Below, in pieces: positions 25,381 to 34,091 of a stretch of DNA of 64,000 bases. The notes below the pieces were generated by a model that saw only the letters and a list, made by a program, of their open reading frames with translations, was not told the origin of the DNA and ran no database searches. Source of the DNA: Pseudomonas fluorescens (GTDB lineage: Bacteria > Pseudomonadota > Gammaproteobacteria > Pseudomonadales > Pseudomonadaceae); the NCBI RefSeq assembly GCF_004683905.1, contig NZ_CP038438.1:5890001-5954000 (forward strand), read 5' to 3'. The position numbers and the translations under genes are program-made. Each line of letters starts with the position of its first letter. Positions within the stretch are counted from its first letter, which is position 1.

Positions 25381-25468
25381 GCGTTCACCCTCAATGGTGG
25401 CTATTCACGCCTGCGGCCACGGTTCGCAGGCGGGCGCAAGTATAGCGGGTAGCCCGCCACACTGAAAC

Positions 25469-25489
25469 AACCCCATAGTCGAAGGGGTT
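25469..25489 (-). terminator. Weak hairpin after pauR
   Basis: AACCCC-atagtcgaa-GGGGTT forms a 6-bp stem with little U tract. It lies 62 nt past the pauR stop, before cycB. A GCGGG/CCCGC repeat follows at 25445-25457. Confidence 0.45.
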
Positions 25490-25550
25490 ATACCGCGCTG
25501 TGGAAAAACTCATCGGATGCCTTCACCGTCATGGCCTGGCACCTCTGTCT

Positions 25551-26099
25551 TTAAAAATTCGCCGGCGTGGCTGCGCTGATTAGTCGCGCGGGCGCGTCGA
25601 ACGGATTACGGAAACGGTGCGGCTTGGTACTTTCAAAATAGTAGCTGTCGCCGGCTTCGAGAATAAAAGTTTCCAGACCCACCACCAGTTCCAGACGCCC
25701 TTCCACCAGAATCCCGGTTTCTTCGCCTTCATGGGTGAGCATTTCTTCGCCGGTATCAGCGCCCGGCGGGTAGATCTCGTTGAGAAACGCGATGGCCCGG
25801 CTCGGGTGCGCGCGGCCGACCAGTTTCATGGTCACCGCGCCGTCGGAGATGTCGATCAGCTCGTTGGCCTTGTAGACGATCTGGGTCGGGACTTCCTGCA
25901 GGATTTCTTCGGAAAAGAACTCGACCATGGACATGGGAATCCCGCCCAGAACCTTCCTCAGCGAACTGATCGAAGGGCTGACGCTATTCTTTTCGATCAT
26001 CGAAATGGTGCTGTTGGTGACGCCCGCGCGTTTGGCGAGTTCACGCTGGGAAAGCCCTTTGAGCTTGCGGATCGATTGCAGTCGTTCACCGACGTCCAA
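25551..26099 (-). CDS. pauR: PauR, XRE-cupin repressor of polyamine catabolism
   Basis: This 182-residue regulator has an N-terminal XRE helix-turn-helix (GLSQRELAKRAGVTNSTISM) and a C-terminal cupin (GEETGILVEGRLELVVGLET). PauR represses the pau genes for gamma-glutamylated polyamine breakdown and is relieved by putrescine or cadaverine. Position next to dadX and cycB matches Pseudomonas. The start codon is TTG 26099, with GGAGG 8 nt upstream. Possible regulon members in the window are the oxidase at 30274 and kauB at 41361. Confidence 0.93.
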   Translation of the reverse strand: MDVGERLQSIRKLKGLSQRELAKRAGVTNSTISMIEKNSVSPSISSLRKVLGGIPMSMVEFFSEEILQEVPTQIVYKANELIDISDGAVTMKLVGRAHPSRAIAFLNEIYPPGADTGEEMLTHEGEETGILVEGRLELVVGLETFILEAGDSYYFESTKPHRFRNPFDAPARLISAATPANF

Positions 26100-26187
26100 G
26101 GCGGGAGCCTCCTGATGTTGTAAGAATATTGAGCGTTATCATGGCGACAGCGTTCAGTATTTACAACACTTGGCCCCCGTGCTGGCC

Positions 26188-27261
26188 TCAACCCTCGGAA
26201 TAGAGCCTTGGCACGCGACGCAGGTTGCAGAAGATCTGGTACGGAATGGTGTCCGCCCACTGCGCCACTTCGCTGGCGAGGATGCTTTTGCCCCACAGTT
26301 CGACGGTCGAACCGAGGTCCGCTTCCGGCACATCGGTGAGGTCGATGCAGAGCATGTCCATCGATACGCGGCCAAGCAGGCGGCTGCGTTTGCCGGCCAC
26401 CAGCACCGGCGTGCCGGTCGGGGCATGACGCGGGTAGCCATCGGCATAGCCCATGGCAACCACGCCGATGCGCATCGGCTTGTCGGTGATGAATTTGGCG
26501 CCATAGCCGATCGGCTCGCCGGCGGGCAGTTCGCGCACGCAGATGACTTTCGATTCGAGGGTCATCACCGGTTGCAGACGCTCGGCCACGGCGTTGGCTT
26601 CTTCGAACGGGGTCGCGCCGTAGAGCATGATGCCCGGGCGGACCCAGTCGCTGTGGATCTGCGGCCAACCGAGCACGGCCGGCGAGTTGCGCAGGCTGAC
26701 TTCGGCAGCCAGACCCTGACGCGCCGCTTCGAACACCGCGACCTGATCGGCGCTGCTCTGCTCATGCAGTTCATCGGCGCGGGCGAAGTGGCTCATCAGC
26801 ACGATTTTCGCCACTTTGCCGCTGGCCAGCAGGCGCTGGTAGGCCGCCGCGTAGTCCTTCGGATGCAGGCCGACGCGGTGCATGCCGGAATCGAGCTTGA
26901 GCCACACGGTGATCGGTTTGCTCAATGCCGTCTGCTCGATGGTTTCGAGCTGCCACAGCGAATGCACCACGGTCCAGAAATCATGTTCGACGATCAGTGC
27001 CAGCTCGTCAGCCTCGAAGATGCCTTCGAGCAACAACACCGGGGCCTTGATGCCGGCCGCGCGCAGCTCCAGCGCTTCTTCAATGCAGGCGACGGCAAAC
27101 CCGTCGGCCTCGGTTTCCAGCGCCTGGGCGCAACGCACCGCGCCGTGACCGTAGGCATCAGCCTTGATCACCGCCAGCGCCTTGGCGCCGGTGACTTCGC
27201 GGGCAATTCGGTAGTTGTGGCGCAGGGCTTCTAGGTCGATCAGGGCACGGGCAGGACGCAT
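26188..27261 (-). CDS. dadX: Catabolic alanine racemase DadX
   Basis: This 357-residue fold type III PLP racemase carries Lys33 in VIKADAYGHG and the second catalytic Tyr in MLYGATPFEE. It converts L-alanine to D-alanine for oxidation by DadA and also feeds peptidoglycan. It is third in the dadA-ridA-dadX unit, 94 nt after the ridA-like gene. That position identifies it as the catabolic rather than the biosynthetic (alr) enzyme. Confidence 0.96.
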   Translation of the reverse strand: MRPARALIDLEALRHNYRIAREVTGAKALAVIKADAYGHGAVRCAQALETEADGFAVACIEEALELRAAGIKAPVLLLEGIFEADELALIVEHDFWTVVHSLWQLETIEQTALSKPITVWLKLDSGMHRVGLHPKDYAAAYQRLLASGKVAKIVLMSHFARADELHEQSSADQVAVFEAARQGLAAEVSLRNSPAVLGWPQIHSDWVRPGIMLYGATPFEEANAVAERLQPVMTLESKVICVRELPAGEPIGYGAKFITDKPMRIGVVAMGYADGYPRHAPTGTPVLVAGKRSRLLGRVSMDMLCIDLTDVPEADLGSTVELWGKSILASEVAQWADTIPYQIFCNLRRVPRLYSEG

Positions 27262-27355
27262 GGCGGCAGACTTCTAGGCGGTCATGGAAATAAAAACCGG
27301 CGCCGACTGACGACGTGAACCGCCAACAGCGCCGGGAGAGGGATCTTTGAATCGG

Positions 27356-27709
27356 TTACGGCAACGCGGCGACGATGGAGACCTCGACCAGGATGCTCGG
27401 CTTGGCCATCTTCGCTTCGACGGTGGCCCGGGCCGGCGCGGCGCCTTTGGGCAGCCACTGATCCCACACCGAATTCATCCCGGCAAAGTGCGCCTCGATG
27501 TCATTCAGATAAATCGTCGCCGACAGCAGATGTTGCTTGTCAGTCCCGGCCAGATCGAGAAGGCGCTCGATATTGGCCAGGACTTCGCGGGTTTGTTGTT
27601 CAATCCCGGCGTTGAAGTCGTCGCCGACCTGTCCGGCCAGATACACCGTACCGTTGTGGCTGACGATCTGACTCATGCGCTCATTGGTGAGCTGGCGCTG
27701 GATTGCCAT
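27356..27709 (-). CDS. RidA family deaminase in the dad operon
   Basis: This 117-residue YjgF/RidA protein has the ring-binding motifs VYLAGQVGDD, ATIYLNDIEAHFAGMN and ARATVEAKMAKP. RidA proteins hydrolyse reactive enamines/imines; here the likely substrate is the imino product of DadA. Its start lies 29 nt inside the dadA 3' end, so translation is coupled. It is distinct from the canonical RidA at 60210. Confidence 0.93.
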   Translation of the reverse strand: MAIQRQLTNERMSQIVSHNGTVYLAGQVGDDFNAGIEQQTREVLANIERLLDLAGTDKQHLLSATIYLNDIEAHFAGMNSVWDQWLPKGAAPARATVEAKMAKPSILVEVSIVAALP

Positions 27710-28985
27710 GTTTTGCGGACTCCTGAGGCTTGTTGCCGTAACGGGAAATATCGAGGCCTTCGGCGCTGATCTGCGGTTTTTTCTTCGCCATCAGATCGGC
27801 CAGCAAACGACCGGAACCGCACGCCATGGTCCAACCCAGGGTGCCGTGACCGGTGTTGAGGAACAGGTTCTTGAACGGCGTGGCGCCAACGATCGGCGTA
27901 CCGTCCGGGGTGGTCGGACGCAGACCGGTCCAGAAGCTCGCCTCGGCCAGATTGCCGCCCTGAGGATAAAGGTCGTTGACGATCATCTCCAGGGTTTCGC
28001 GCCGACGCGGGTTCAGCGACAGGTCAAAACCGGCGATCTCCGCCATGCCGCCGACGCGGATGCGGTTGTCGAAACGGGTGATCGCGACTTTGTAGGTCTC
28101 GTCGAGAATGGTCGAAGTCGGAGCCATGTCCGGGTTGGTGATCGGCACGGTCAGCGAATAACCCTTGAGCGGATACACCGGCGCCTTGATGCCCAGCGGC
28201 TTGAGCAATTGCGGCGAGTAGCTGCCGAGGGCCAGCACATAGCGGTCGGCGGTTTCCAGCTTGCCGTCGATCCACACGCCGTTGATGCGGTCACCGGCGT
28301 AGTCGAGGCGCTGGATGTCCTGGCCGAAGCGGAACTCCACACCGAGTTTCACGGCCATTTCCGCCAGACGCGTGGTGAACATCTGGCAATCGCCGGTCTG
28401 GTCATTCGGCAGACGCAGGGCGCCGGCGAGGATGTCGGTGACATTGGCCAGGGCCGGCTCGACGCGGGCAATGCCGGCGCGGTCGAGGACTTCAAACGGC
28501 ACGCCGGACTCTTTCAGCACGGCGATGTCTTTAGCGGCGCCATCGAGCTGTGCCTGAGTGCGGAACAGTTGCGTGGTACCGAGGCTGCGGCCTTCGTAAG
28601 CGATGCCGGTTTCGGCGCGCAGTTCATCGAGGCAGTCGCGACTGTACTCGGACAGACGCACCATGCGCTCCTTGTTCACTGCGTAACGGCTAGCGGTGCA
28701 GTTGCGCAGCATTTGCGCCATCCACAGGTACTGGTCGATGTCGGCAGTGGCCTTGATCGCCAACGGCGCGTGGCGCTGCAGCAACCACTTGATGGCCTTG
28801 AGCGGTACACCCGGCGCAGCCCATGGCGAGGCATAACCCGGCGACACCTGGCCGGCGTTGGCGAAACTGGTCTCCATGGCCACGGCTGGCTGCCGGTCGA
28901 CCACCACCACTTCAAACCCGGCACGGGCCAGATAGTAAGCACTGGCGGTACCGATGACGCCGCTACCCAAGACCATTACGCGCAT
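27681..28985 (-). CDS. dadA: D-amino acid dehydrogenase small subunit DadA
   Basis: This 434-residue FAD enzyme of the DAO fold has the dinucleotide motif VLGSGVIGTASAYYLARAGF at the N-terminus and GHGTLGWTMACGSG near the end. It is membrane-associated and oxidises D-alanine and other D-amino acids to keto acids. ATG 28985 has GAGGG upstream. It heads dadA-ridA-dadX and is divergent from lrp, which controls it in Pseudomonas. Confidence 0.96.
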   Translation of the reverse strand: MRVMVLGSGVIGTASAYYLARAGFEVVVVDRQPAVAMETSFANAGQVSPGYASPWAAPGVPLKAIKWLLQRHAPLAIKATADIDQYLWMAQMLRNCTASRYAVNKERMVRLSEYSRDCLDELRAETGIAYEGRSLGTTQLFRTQAQLDGAAKDIAVLKESGVPFEVLDRAGIARVEPALANVTDILAGALRLPNDQTGDCQMFTTRLAEMAVKLGVEFRFGQDIQRLDYAGDRINGVWIDGKLETADRYVLALGSYSPQLLKPLGIKAPVYPLKGYSLTVPITNPDMAPTSTILDETYKVAITRFDNRIRVGGMAEIAGFDLSLNPRRRETLEMIVNDLYPQGGNLAEASFWTGLRPTTPDGTPIVGATPFKNLFLNTGHGTLGWTMACGSGRLLADLMAKKKPQISAEGLDISRYGNKPQESAKHGNPAPAHQ

Positions 28986-29084
28986 TTTTGTATCCCTCAT
29001 CGCGGCGGGGCCGCGTACGTCTGTTGTTAGAGCAATGATGCGCGCAGTGTAAAAAAGAATGGCCAGTGCATTTCACTATATAAG

Positions 29085-29099
29085 CGCCTATATTTGGCG
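29085..29099. promoter_or_regulatory. Inverted repeat in the dadA-lrp divergent region
   Basis: CGCC-TATATTT-GGCG lies 57 nt before the lrp start and 100 nt before dadA. The AT-rich centre and position suit an Lrp/DadR operator, but it does not closely match the enteric Lrp consensus. Confidence 0.35.
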
Positions 29100-29141
29100 A
29101 CAATTCTCGGCAAAAACCCTTTTCACGGAGGCGCATCCCCT

Positions 29142-29630
29142 ATGCGTACCAACACTCAGACCAAACGTGAGCTGGACAAGATCGACCGCAACATCTTGCG
29201 GATCCTGCAGGCGGACGGGCGCATATCGTTTACCGAACTCGGGGAGAAGGTTGGCCTGTCCACCACACCGTGTACGGAGCGAGTGCGGCGACTGGAGCGC
29301 GAAGGGATCATCATGGGCTACAACGCCCGCCTGAACCCGCAGCACTTGAAGGGTAGCCTGCTGGTGTTCGTGGAGATCAGCCTCGATTACAAATCCGGCG
29401 ACACCTTCGAAGAGTTCCGCCGCGCGGTGCTGAAACTGCCGCACGTGCTGGAATGCCATTTGGTGTCAGGGGATTTCGACTATCTGGTGAAGGCGCGGAT
29501 CTCCGAGATGGCCTCGTACCGCAAGCTGCTGGGCGACATTCTGTTGAAGCTGCCGCATGTGCGTGAGTCCAAAAGCTATATCGTGATGGAAGAGGTGAAG
29601 GAGAGCCTGAGCCTGCCGATTCCGGACTGA
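29142..29630 (+). CDS. lrp: Lrp/AsnC regulator of the dad operon
   Basis: This 162-residue Lrp has a helix-turn-helix (GRISFTELGEKVGLSTTPCTERVRRLE) and a C-terminal RAM effector domain (SLDYKSGDTFEEFRRAV...LPHVLECHLVSGDFDYL). It likely senses alanine or leucine and activates dadA-ridA-dadX, as DadR does. ATG 29142 is preceded by GGAGG at about 10 nt; an upstream in-frame ATG at 29094 lies in the operator region. Confidence 0.95.
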   Translation: MRTNTQTKRELDKIDRNILRILQADGRISFTELGEKVGLSTTPCTERVRRLEREGIIMGYNARLNPQHLKGSLLVFVEISLDYKSGDTFEEFRRAVLKLPHVLECHLVSGDFDYLVKARISEMASYRKLLGDILLKLPHVRESKSYIVMEEVKESLSLPIPD

Positions 29631-29654
29631 GATTTGTGCTGCCTGATCCGGCCC

Positions 29655-29745
29655 CATCGCTGGCAAGCCAGCTCCCACAGGTTCAGTGATTAACACATAT
29701 TCTGTGAACGACAACGATCACTGTGGGAGCTGGCTTGCCAGCGAT
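29655..29745. repeat. REP doublet, outward-facing, GTGGGAGCTGGCTTGCCAGCGAT class
   Basis: The left copy is CATCGCTGGCAAGCCAGCTC...CACA and the right copy is TGTGGGAGCTGGCTTGCCAG...CGAT. The TGTGGGAG ends face the spacer. It lies between the convergent lrp and ykgJ-like genes. The same class recurs at 43477-43567. Confidence 0.9.
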
Positions 29746-29772
29746 TGGGTCGACTCGGTTCCAGCAATTGCG

Positions 29773-30126
29773 CTAAACCAGCACCTGCCGATTCGCCGCC
29801 ATGTATTCGAAGATCTGCTTTTCAACCCGTGGATGAATCAACTCCACCGGCCCCCGCCCGTTCGGGCATGGCAGGGTTTTGGTGGTACCGAACAACCGGC
29901 AAATCAGCGGTCGCTCGCCATACACCGTGCAGCCATTCGGCCCCAGGTGTACACAGTTCAGTTCTTCCATCGCCGCATCCTGCTCGGCGCGGGTCTTGCG
30001 CGGCAGGCGTGACATTTCTTCCGGCGAGGTGGTCACCGGCCCGCAGCAGTCATGGCAGCCCGGCACGCACTCGAACGTGGGGATCTGCTGACGCAGGTCG
30101 CGAATGGTCTGGCGGTTGCAACTCAT
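29773..30126 (-). CDS. YkgJ family cysteine-cluster protein
   Basis: This 117-residue protein has eight cysteines in the YkgJ/CxxCxxCC pattern: FECVPGCHDCCGP (Cys20, 24, 27, 28), CVHLGPNGC (Cys58, 66), ICRLF (Cys76) and LPCPNG (Cys87). These probably bind zinc or an Fe-S cluster. Function is unknown. ATG 30126 is chosen because the family begins MSCN. An in-frame ATG at 30144 would add six residues, and neither has a clear ribosome site. It converges on lrp. Confidence 0.85.
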   Translation of the reverse strand: MSCNRQTIRDLRQQIPTFECVPGCHDCCGPVTTSPEEMSRLPRKTRAEQDAAMEELNCVHLGPNGCTVYGERPLICRLFGTTKTLPCPNGRGPVELIHPRVEKQIFEYMAANRQVLV

Positions 30127-30273
30127 CGAAACGGTAATCCACATGAAATAGGCGGCAATTGTGCCGCAAAAGCCGAGATCCACACAGCAACGGCCGACCA
30201 GTGTTGCCCGTCTTCGGCCGTGCGGCTTATGCTCCGTCAAATTTTCTCGACACCCAGCCGTTGGATGATGCCC

Positions 30274-31584
30274 ATGAATGCCCGCGCCCGAACCTTCGCG
30301 AGCCAACCCCACGTTGCCTCTTACTACGCCGCCAGCAGCCTGCCGCAGCCCGAGTATCCGGTGCTGCAAGGCGAGCTGAGCGCAGACGTGTGCGTGGTCG
30401 GCGGCGGCTTCTCGGGGCTGAACACCGCGCTGGAATTGGCCGAACGCGGCCTCAGTGTGGTGTTGCTGGAAGCGCACCGGGTCGGTTGGGGCGCCAGCGG
30501 CCGCAACGGCGGGCAGTTAATTCGCGGGGTCGGCCACGGCCTCGACCAGTTCAGCAACGTCATCGGCGCTGACGGCGTTCGCCAGATGAAACTGATGGGC
30601 CTGGAAGCGGTGGAAATCGTCCGCCAGCGCGTCGAGCGTTTCCAGATCCCGTGCGATCTGACTTGGGGCTACTGCGATCTCGCCAACAAACCGGCCGATC
30701 TCGAAGGCTTTGCCGAAGATGCCGAAGAGCTGCGCAGTCTCGGCTATCGCTACGAAACCCGCCTGTTGCAAGCCGATGAAATGCACACCGTGGTCGGCTC
30801 CAAACGTTACGTCGGCGGCTTGATCGACATGGGTTCCGGGCATCTGCACCCACTGAACCTGGCGCTGGGCGAAGCCGCTGCCGCACAGCAATTGGGCGTG
30901 CAGCTGTTCGAGCAATCGGCGGTGACGCGTATCGATTACGGCCCCGCAGTTCGCGTCCACACCGCTCAAGGTTCAGTGCGGGCGAAAACCCTGGTGCTGG
31001 GCTGCAACGCTTACCTCAACGACCTCAATCCGCAACTCAGCGGCAAAGTACTGCCCGCCGGCAGTTACATCATTGCGACCGAACCGCTGTCCGAAGAACT
31101 GGCGCACAGCCTGCTGCCGCAAAACATGGCGGTCTGTGACCAGCGGGTGGCGCTGGATTACTACCGGCTCTCGGCGGATCGGCGCCTGCTGTTCGGCGGT
31201 GCCTGCCACTATTCCGGGCGCGACCCGAAGGACATCGGCGCCTACATGCAGCCGAAGATGCTCGAAGTGTTTCCGCAACTGGCGGGCGTGAAAATCGACT
31301 ATCAATGGGGCGGCATGATCGGCATCGGCGCCAACCGTCTGCCACAGATCGGCAGGCTCAATGATCAACCGAACGTGTATTACGCCCAGGCCTATTCCGG
31401 GCACGGAGTGAATGCCACGCACCTGGCGGGCAAGCTGCTCGCCGAGGCGATCAGCGGGCAGCACAGCGGTGGCTTTGATCTGTTTGCCAAGGTGCCGCAC
31501 ATCACCTTCCCCGGCGGCAAGCATTTGCGCTCGCCGTTGCTGGCGTTGGGGATGTTGTGGCATCGGCTTAAAGAGTTGGTCTGA
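30274..31584 (+). CDS. FAD oxidoreductase, gamma-glutamylputrescine oxidase-like (PauB/PuuB)
   Basis: This 436-residue DAO-family flavoprotein has the FAD-binding motif VCVVGGGFSGLNTALELAER and GWGASGRNGGQLIRG. The C-terminal GMIGIGANRLPQIGR and AYSGHGVNATHLAGK are typical of PuuB/PauB enzymes, which oxidise gamma-glutamylated polyamines to the aldehyde. The order lrp, ykgJ, this gene, then PLD/MFS/kauB matches the pauB4 locus of P. aeruginosa. KauB at 41361 would take the aldehyde. Start among ATG 30265/30268/30274 is uncertain. Confidence 0.85.
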   Translation: MNARARTFASQPHVASYYAASSLPQPEYPVLQGELSADVCVVGGGFSGLNTALELAERGLSVVLLEAHRVGWGASGRNGGQLIRGVGHGLDQFSNVIGADGVRQMKLMGLEAVEIVRQRVERFQIPCDLTWGYCDLANKPADLEGFAEDAEELRSLGYRYETRLLQADEMHTVVGSKRYVGGLIDMGSGHLHPLNLALGEAAAAQQLGVQLFEQSAVTRIDYGPAVRVHTAQGSVRAKTLVLGCNAYLNDLNPQLSGKVLPAGSYIIATEPLSEELAHSLLPQNMAVCDQRVALDYYRLSADRRLLFGGACHYSGRDPKDIGAYMQPKMLEVFPQLAGVKIDYQWGGMIGIGANRLPQIGRLNDQPNVYYAQAYSGHGVNATHLAGKLLAEAISGQHSGGFDLFAKVPHITFPGGKHLRSPLLALGMLWHRLKELV

Positions 31585-31608
31585 TGTTTTTTTGAGGCCC
31601 TGAATACG

Positions 31609-31694
31609 CCTTCGCGAGCAAGCCCGCTCCCACAAGTGACCGCGCTCCACCTTGAGAACACGGTCGAATGTGGGAGCGGGCTTGCTCGCGAAGG
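31609..31694. repeat. REP doublet, outward-facing, GTGGGAGCGGGCTTGCTCGCG class
   Basis: The left copy is CCTTCGCGAGCAAGCCCGCT...CACA and the right copy is TGTGGGAGCGGGCTTGCTCG...AAGG. It lies between the convergent PauB-like and DUF1127 genes. Confidence 0.9.
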
Positions 31695-31716
31695 GGCCGA
31701 AACAGGCGCTAAAACG

Positions 31717-31962
31717 TCAGATCCGCCAGAACGGCTTCAACCCCTCTTCATTTGCCTGCTCTCGGGTCAACCCGACGTCCTTGAGCTGCTCCGGTGTCAG
31801 GTTCAACAGCGCCTTGCGCGTGTGCAGACGATGCCAGAACAGGCCCCAGCGACTCAGGCCGGATGGCGCGTTACGCATGGCGCTATTCCATGCACTGTCC
31901 TCCTGCCCTGCCGCCAGTTCCTGACTGCGTAACGTCAGCCGCACATCGCTCAAGCCGTTCAT
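31717..31962 (-). CDS. DUF1127 small protein
   Basis: This 81-residue protein has a C-terminal DUF1127 motif (WHRLHTRKALLNLTPEQLKD, then VGLTREQANEEGLKPFWR). The N-terminal half is polar and unconserved. DUF1127 proteins are small Arg-rich proteins, some of them RNA-binding and affecting phosphate or carbon metabolism; this one is of unknown role. AGGAG is 8 nt from the ATG. It is divergent from the MocR gene and shares a repeat-rich control region, so it may be a MocR target. Confidence 0.85.
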   Translation of the reverse strand: MNGLSDVRLTLRSQELAAGQEDSAWNSAMRNAPSGLSRWGLFWHRLHTRKALLNLTPEQLKDVGLTREQANEEGLKPFWRI

Positions 31963-32025
31963 TTTTGTTGCTCCTGTTTACTTGGGTAGCCAGAGATTCC
32001 ATGATGCGCGGGTCGGCAAAAGCAT

Positions 32026-32106
32026 TACAGATTCAACACATCTGTATTAATTCCATACAGATTTGCCATTCCTGAGACTGAATTACCGATTTTTGCTGCA
32101 TCTGTA
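32026..32106. promoter_or_regulatory. Cluster of four TACAGAT half-sites (MocR operator)
   Basis: Half-sites are at 32026-32032 (TACAGAT), 32040-32046 (ATCTGTA), 32056-32062 (TACAGAT) and 32100-32106 (ATCTGTA), alternating in orientation. The middle pair forms ATCTGTAT-N7-ATACAGAT with perfect 8-bp arms. All lie in the AT-rich spacer between the DUF1127 and MocR starts, where MocR regulators usually bind. Confidence 0.65.
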
Positions 32107-32141
32107 CTGGTTTAACGAATCACCTGCATCGAGGCAGTGCC

Positions 32142-33560
32142 ATGACCCTGTATGTGAACCTCGCCGAACTGCTCGGCACCCGCATCGAACAAGGCTTCTA
32201 CCGTCCTGGCGATCGCCTGCCTTCGGTGCGCGCCTTGAGCGTAGAACACGGGGTCAGCCTGAGCACGGTGCAACAGGCCTATCGCATGCTCGAAGACAGC
32301 GGTCTGGCAACGCCGAAACCCAAGTCCGGCTACTTCGTGCCGGTGGGTCGCGAGCTGCCGGAGTTACCCGCGGTCGGGCGGCCGGCGCAGCGGCCGGTGG
32401 AGATTTCGCAGTGGGATCAGGTGCTGGAGCTGATTCGCGCGGTGCCGCGCAAGGACGTGGTGCAACTGGGTCGCGGCATGCCCGACGTGACCACGCCCAC
32501 CATGAAACCGCTGCTGCGCGGACTGGCGCGGATCAGCCGCCGCCAGGACATGCCCGGTCTGTATTACGACAACATTCACGGCACCCTCGAACTGCGCGAA
32601 CAGATCGCCCGGTTGATGCTCGATTCCGGCTGCCAGTTGAGCGCCAGCGACCTGGTGATCACCACCGGTTGCCACGAAGCACTGTCCACCAGCATCCACG
32701 CGATCTGCGAGCCGGGCGACATCGTCGCGGTGGATTCGCCAAGCTTTCACGGCGCCATGCAGACGCTCAAAGGGCTGGGCATGAAAGCTCTGGAGATCCC
32801 CACCGATCCGCTGACCGGCATCAGCCTCGAAGCGCTGGAACTGGCGCTGGAGCAATGGCCGATCAAGGTCATCCAGATCACCCCCAACTGCAACAACCCG
32901 CTCGGCTACATCATGCCGGAGGCGCGCAAACGCGCGTTGTTGACGCTGGCGCAGCGTTTCGACGTGGCGATCATCGAGGACGATGTGTATGGCGAACTGG
33001 CCTACACCTACCCGCGTCCGCGCACGATCAAGTCCTTCGACGAAGATGGTCGAGTGCTGCTGTGCAGCTCGTTTTCCAAGACCTTGGCCCCAGGCCTGCG
33101 CATCGGCTGGGTCGCGCCGGGTCGTTATCTGGAACGGGTGCTGCACATGAAATACATCAGCACCGGTTCCACCGCACCGCAGCCGCAGATCGCCATCGCC
33201 GAATTTCTCAAGGGCGGCCATTTCGAACCGCACTTGCGGCGGATGCGCAGCCAATACCAACGCAATCGTGACGCGATGATCGACTGGGTTACCCGCTACT
33301 TCCCGGTCGGGACCCGCGCCAGTCGTCCACAGGGCAGCTTCATGTTGTGGGTCGAATTGCCGGAGGGTTTCGATACGCTGAAACTCAATCGCGCGCTGCA
33401 CGATCAGGGCGTACAGATTGCCGTCGGCAGCATCTTTTCCGCCTCGGGCAAATACCGCAATTGTCTGCGGATGAATTACGCGGCCAAACCGACACCGCAG
33501 ATCGAAGAGGCGGTGCGCAAGGTCGGCGCAGCGGCGATCAAACTGCTGGCCGAAGCCTGA
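32142..33560 (+). CDS. MocR family regulator (GntR-aminotransferase)
   Basis: This 472-residue fusion has an N-terminal GntR winged helix (1-70; GFYRPGDRLPSVRALSVEHG, SLSTVQQAYRMLE). A fold type I aminotransferase domain follows, with PLP-site marks NIHGTLELREQ, TTGCHEAL, TPNCNNPLGY, IEDDVYGEL, and SSFSKTLAPGLRIGW holding the PLP lysine. It probably senses an amine or amino acid through PLP and controls neighbouring genes. GAGG is 7 nt before the ATG. Its stop abuts the convergent pilus operon end. Confidence 0.93.
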   Translation: MTLYVNLAELLGTRIEQGFYRPGDRLPSVRALSVEHGVSLSTVQQAYRMLEDSGLATPKPKSGYFVPVGRELPELPAVGRPAQRPVEISQWDQVLELIRAVPRKDVVQLGRGMPDVTTPTMKPLLRGLARISRRQDMPGLYYDNIHGTLELREQIARLMLDSGCQLSASDLVITTGCHEALSTSIHAICEPGDIVAVDSPSFHGAMQTLKGLGMKALEIPTDPLTGISLEALELALEQWPIKVIQITPNCNNPLGYIMPEARKRALLTLAQRFDVAIIEDDVYGELAYTYPRPRTIKSFDEDGRVLLCSSFSKTLAPGLRIGWVAPGRYLERVLHMKYISTGSTAPQPQIAIAEFLKGGHFEPHLRRMRSQYQRNRDAMIDWVTRYFPVGTRASRPQGSFMLWVELPEGFDTLKLNRALHDQGVQIAVGSIFSASGKYRNCLRMNYAAKPTPQIEEAVRKVGAAAIKLLAEA

Positions 33561-34091
33561 TCATTCCAGCTGAAACGTACCGAATCCCTCAAATCGCTGA
33601 AGGTCGGCGACACGACTTGAGGCATCACTGACGCGCGCTTCGATTTCCAGCTCCACCTCCAGATGGCGCCCGGCGGCGATACTGCCTGCGCGCCATGCGG
33701 TGATGCGATCGCCAGGCTGCAACAGGCCCGCCTCGCCATCATCGCGCTGCCATTGCACCGGCGCGCCATCCAGACGCGCCGCCACAATGCGTATCTGCAA
33801 CCGTCCCGGTGCCCAGCGGTAATGCAGCGCATCGCTGCTCGGAGCAGCAAAGTTCCACCTGATGGCGCGCGCAGCCGGACATTGAATCCGTAGATGAACC
33901 GTGCGCACACCAAAACTGCCTTCATTGCCCGATGGCCGGGCGAGCAGCTCCGCCCGCGTCGAAACGCCATAGTCCACAGCGCTCGGTGAGAGTGTCATCT
34001 GGCAGGCCTCGCTGGCCATGACCGAGGTCGATGCCAACGATGCCAGCGTGATCAGGACAATCCATCGATGCATGCGCAATAACTCGGTCAT
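33561..34091 (-). CDS. Secreted pilus-associated subunit, last gene of the usher operon
   Basis: This 176-residue protein has a signal peptide (cleavage near VMA-SEA) and two cysteines (Cys30 in EACQMTL, the other in RIQCPAA) placed as in chaperone-usher subunits. The C-terminal strand (GFGTFQLE) could accept donor-strand exchange. No known family name comes to mind. Its start overlaps the usher stop by 4 nt (ATGA), so it is co-translated and is probably a tip or minor subunit. Confidence 0.7.
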   Translation of the reverse strand: MTELLRMHRWIVLITLASLASTSVMASEACQMTLSPSAVDYGVSTRAELLARPSGNEGSFGVRTVHLRIQCPAARAIRWNFAAPSSDALHYRWAPGRLQIRIVAARLDGAPVQWQRDDGEAGLLQPGDRITAWRAGSIAAGRHLEVELEIEARVSDASSRVADLQRFEGFGTFQLE

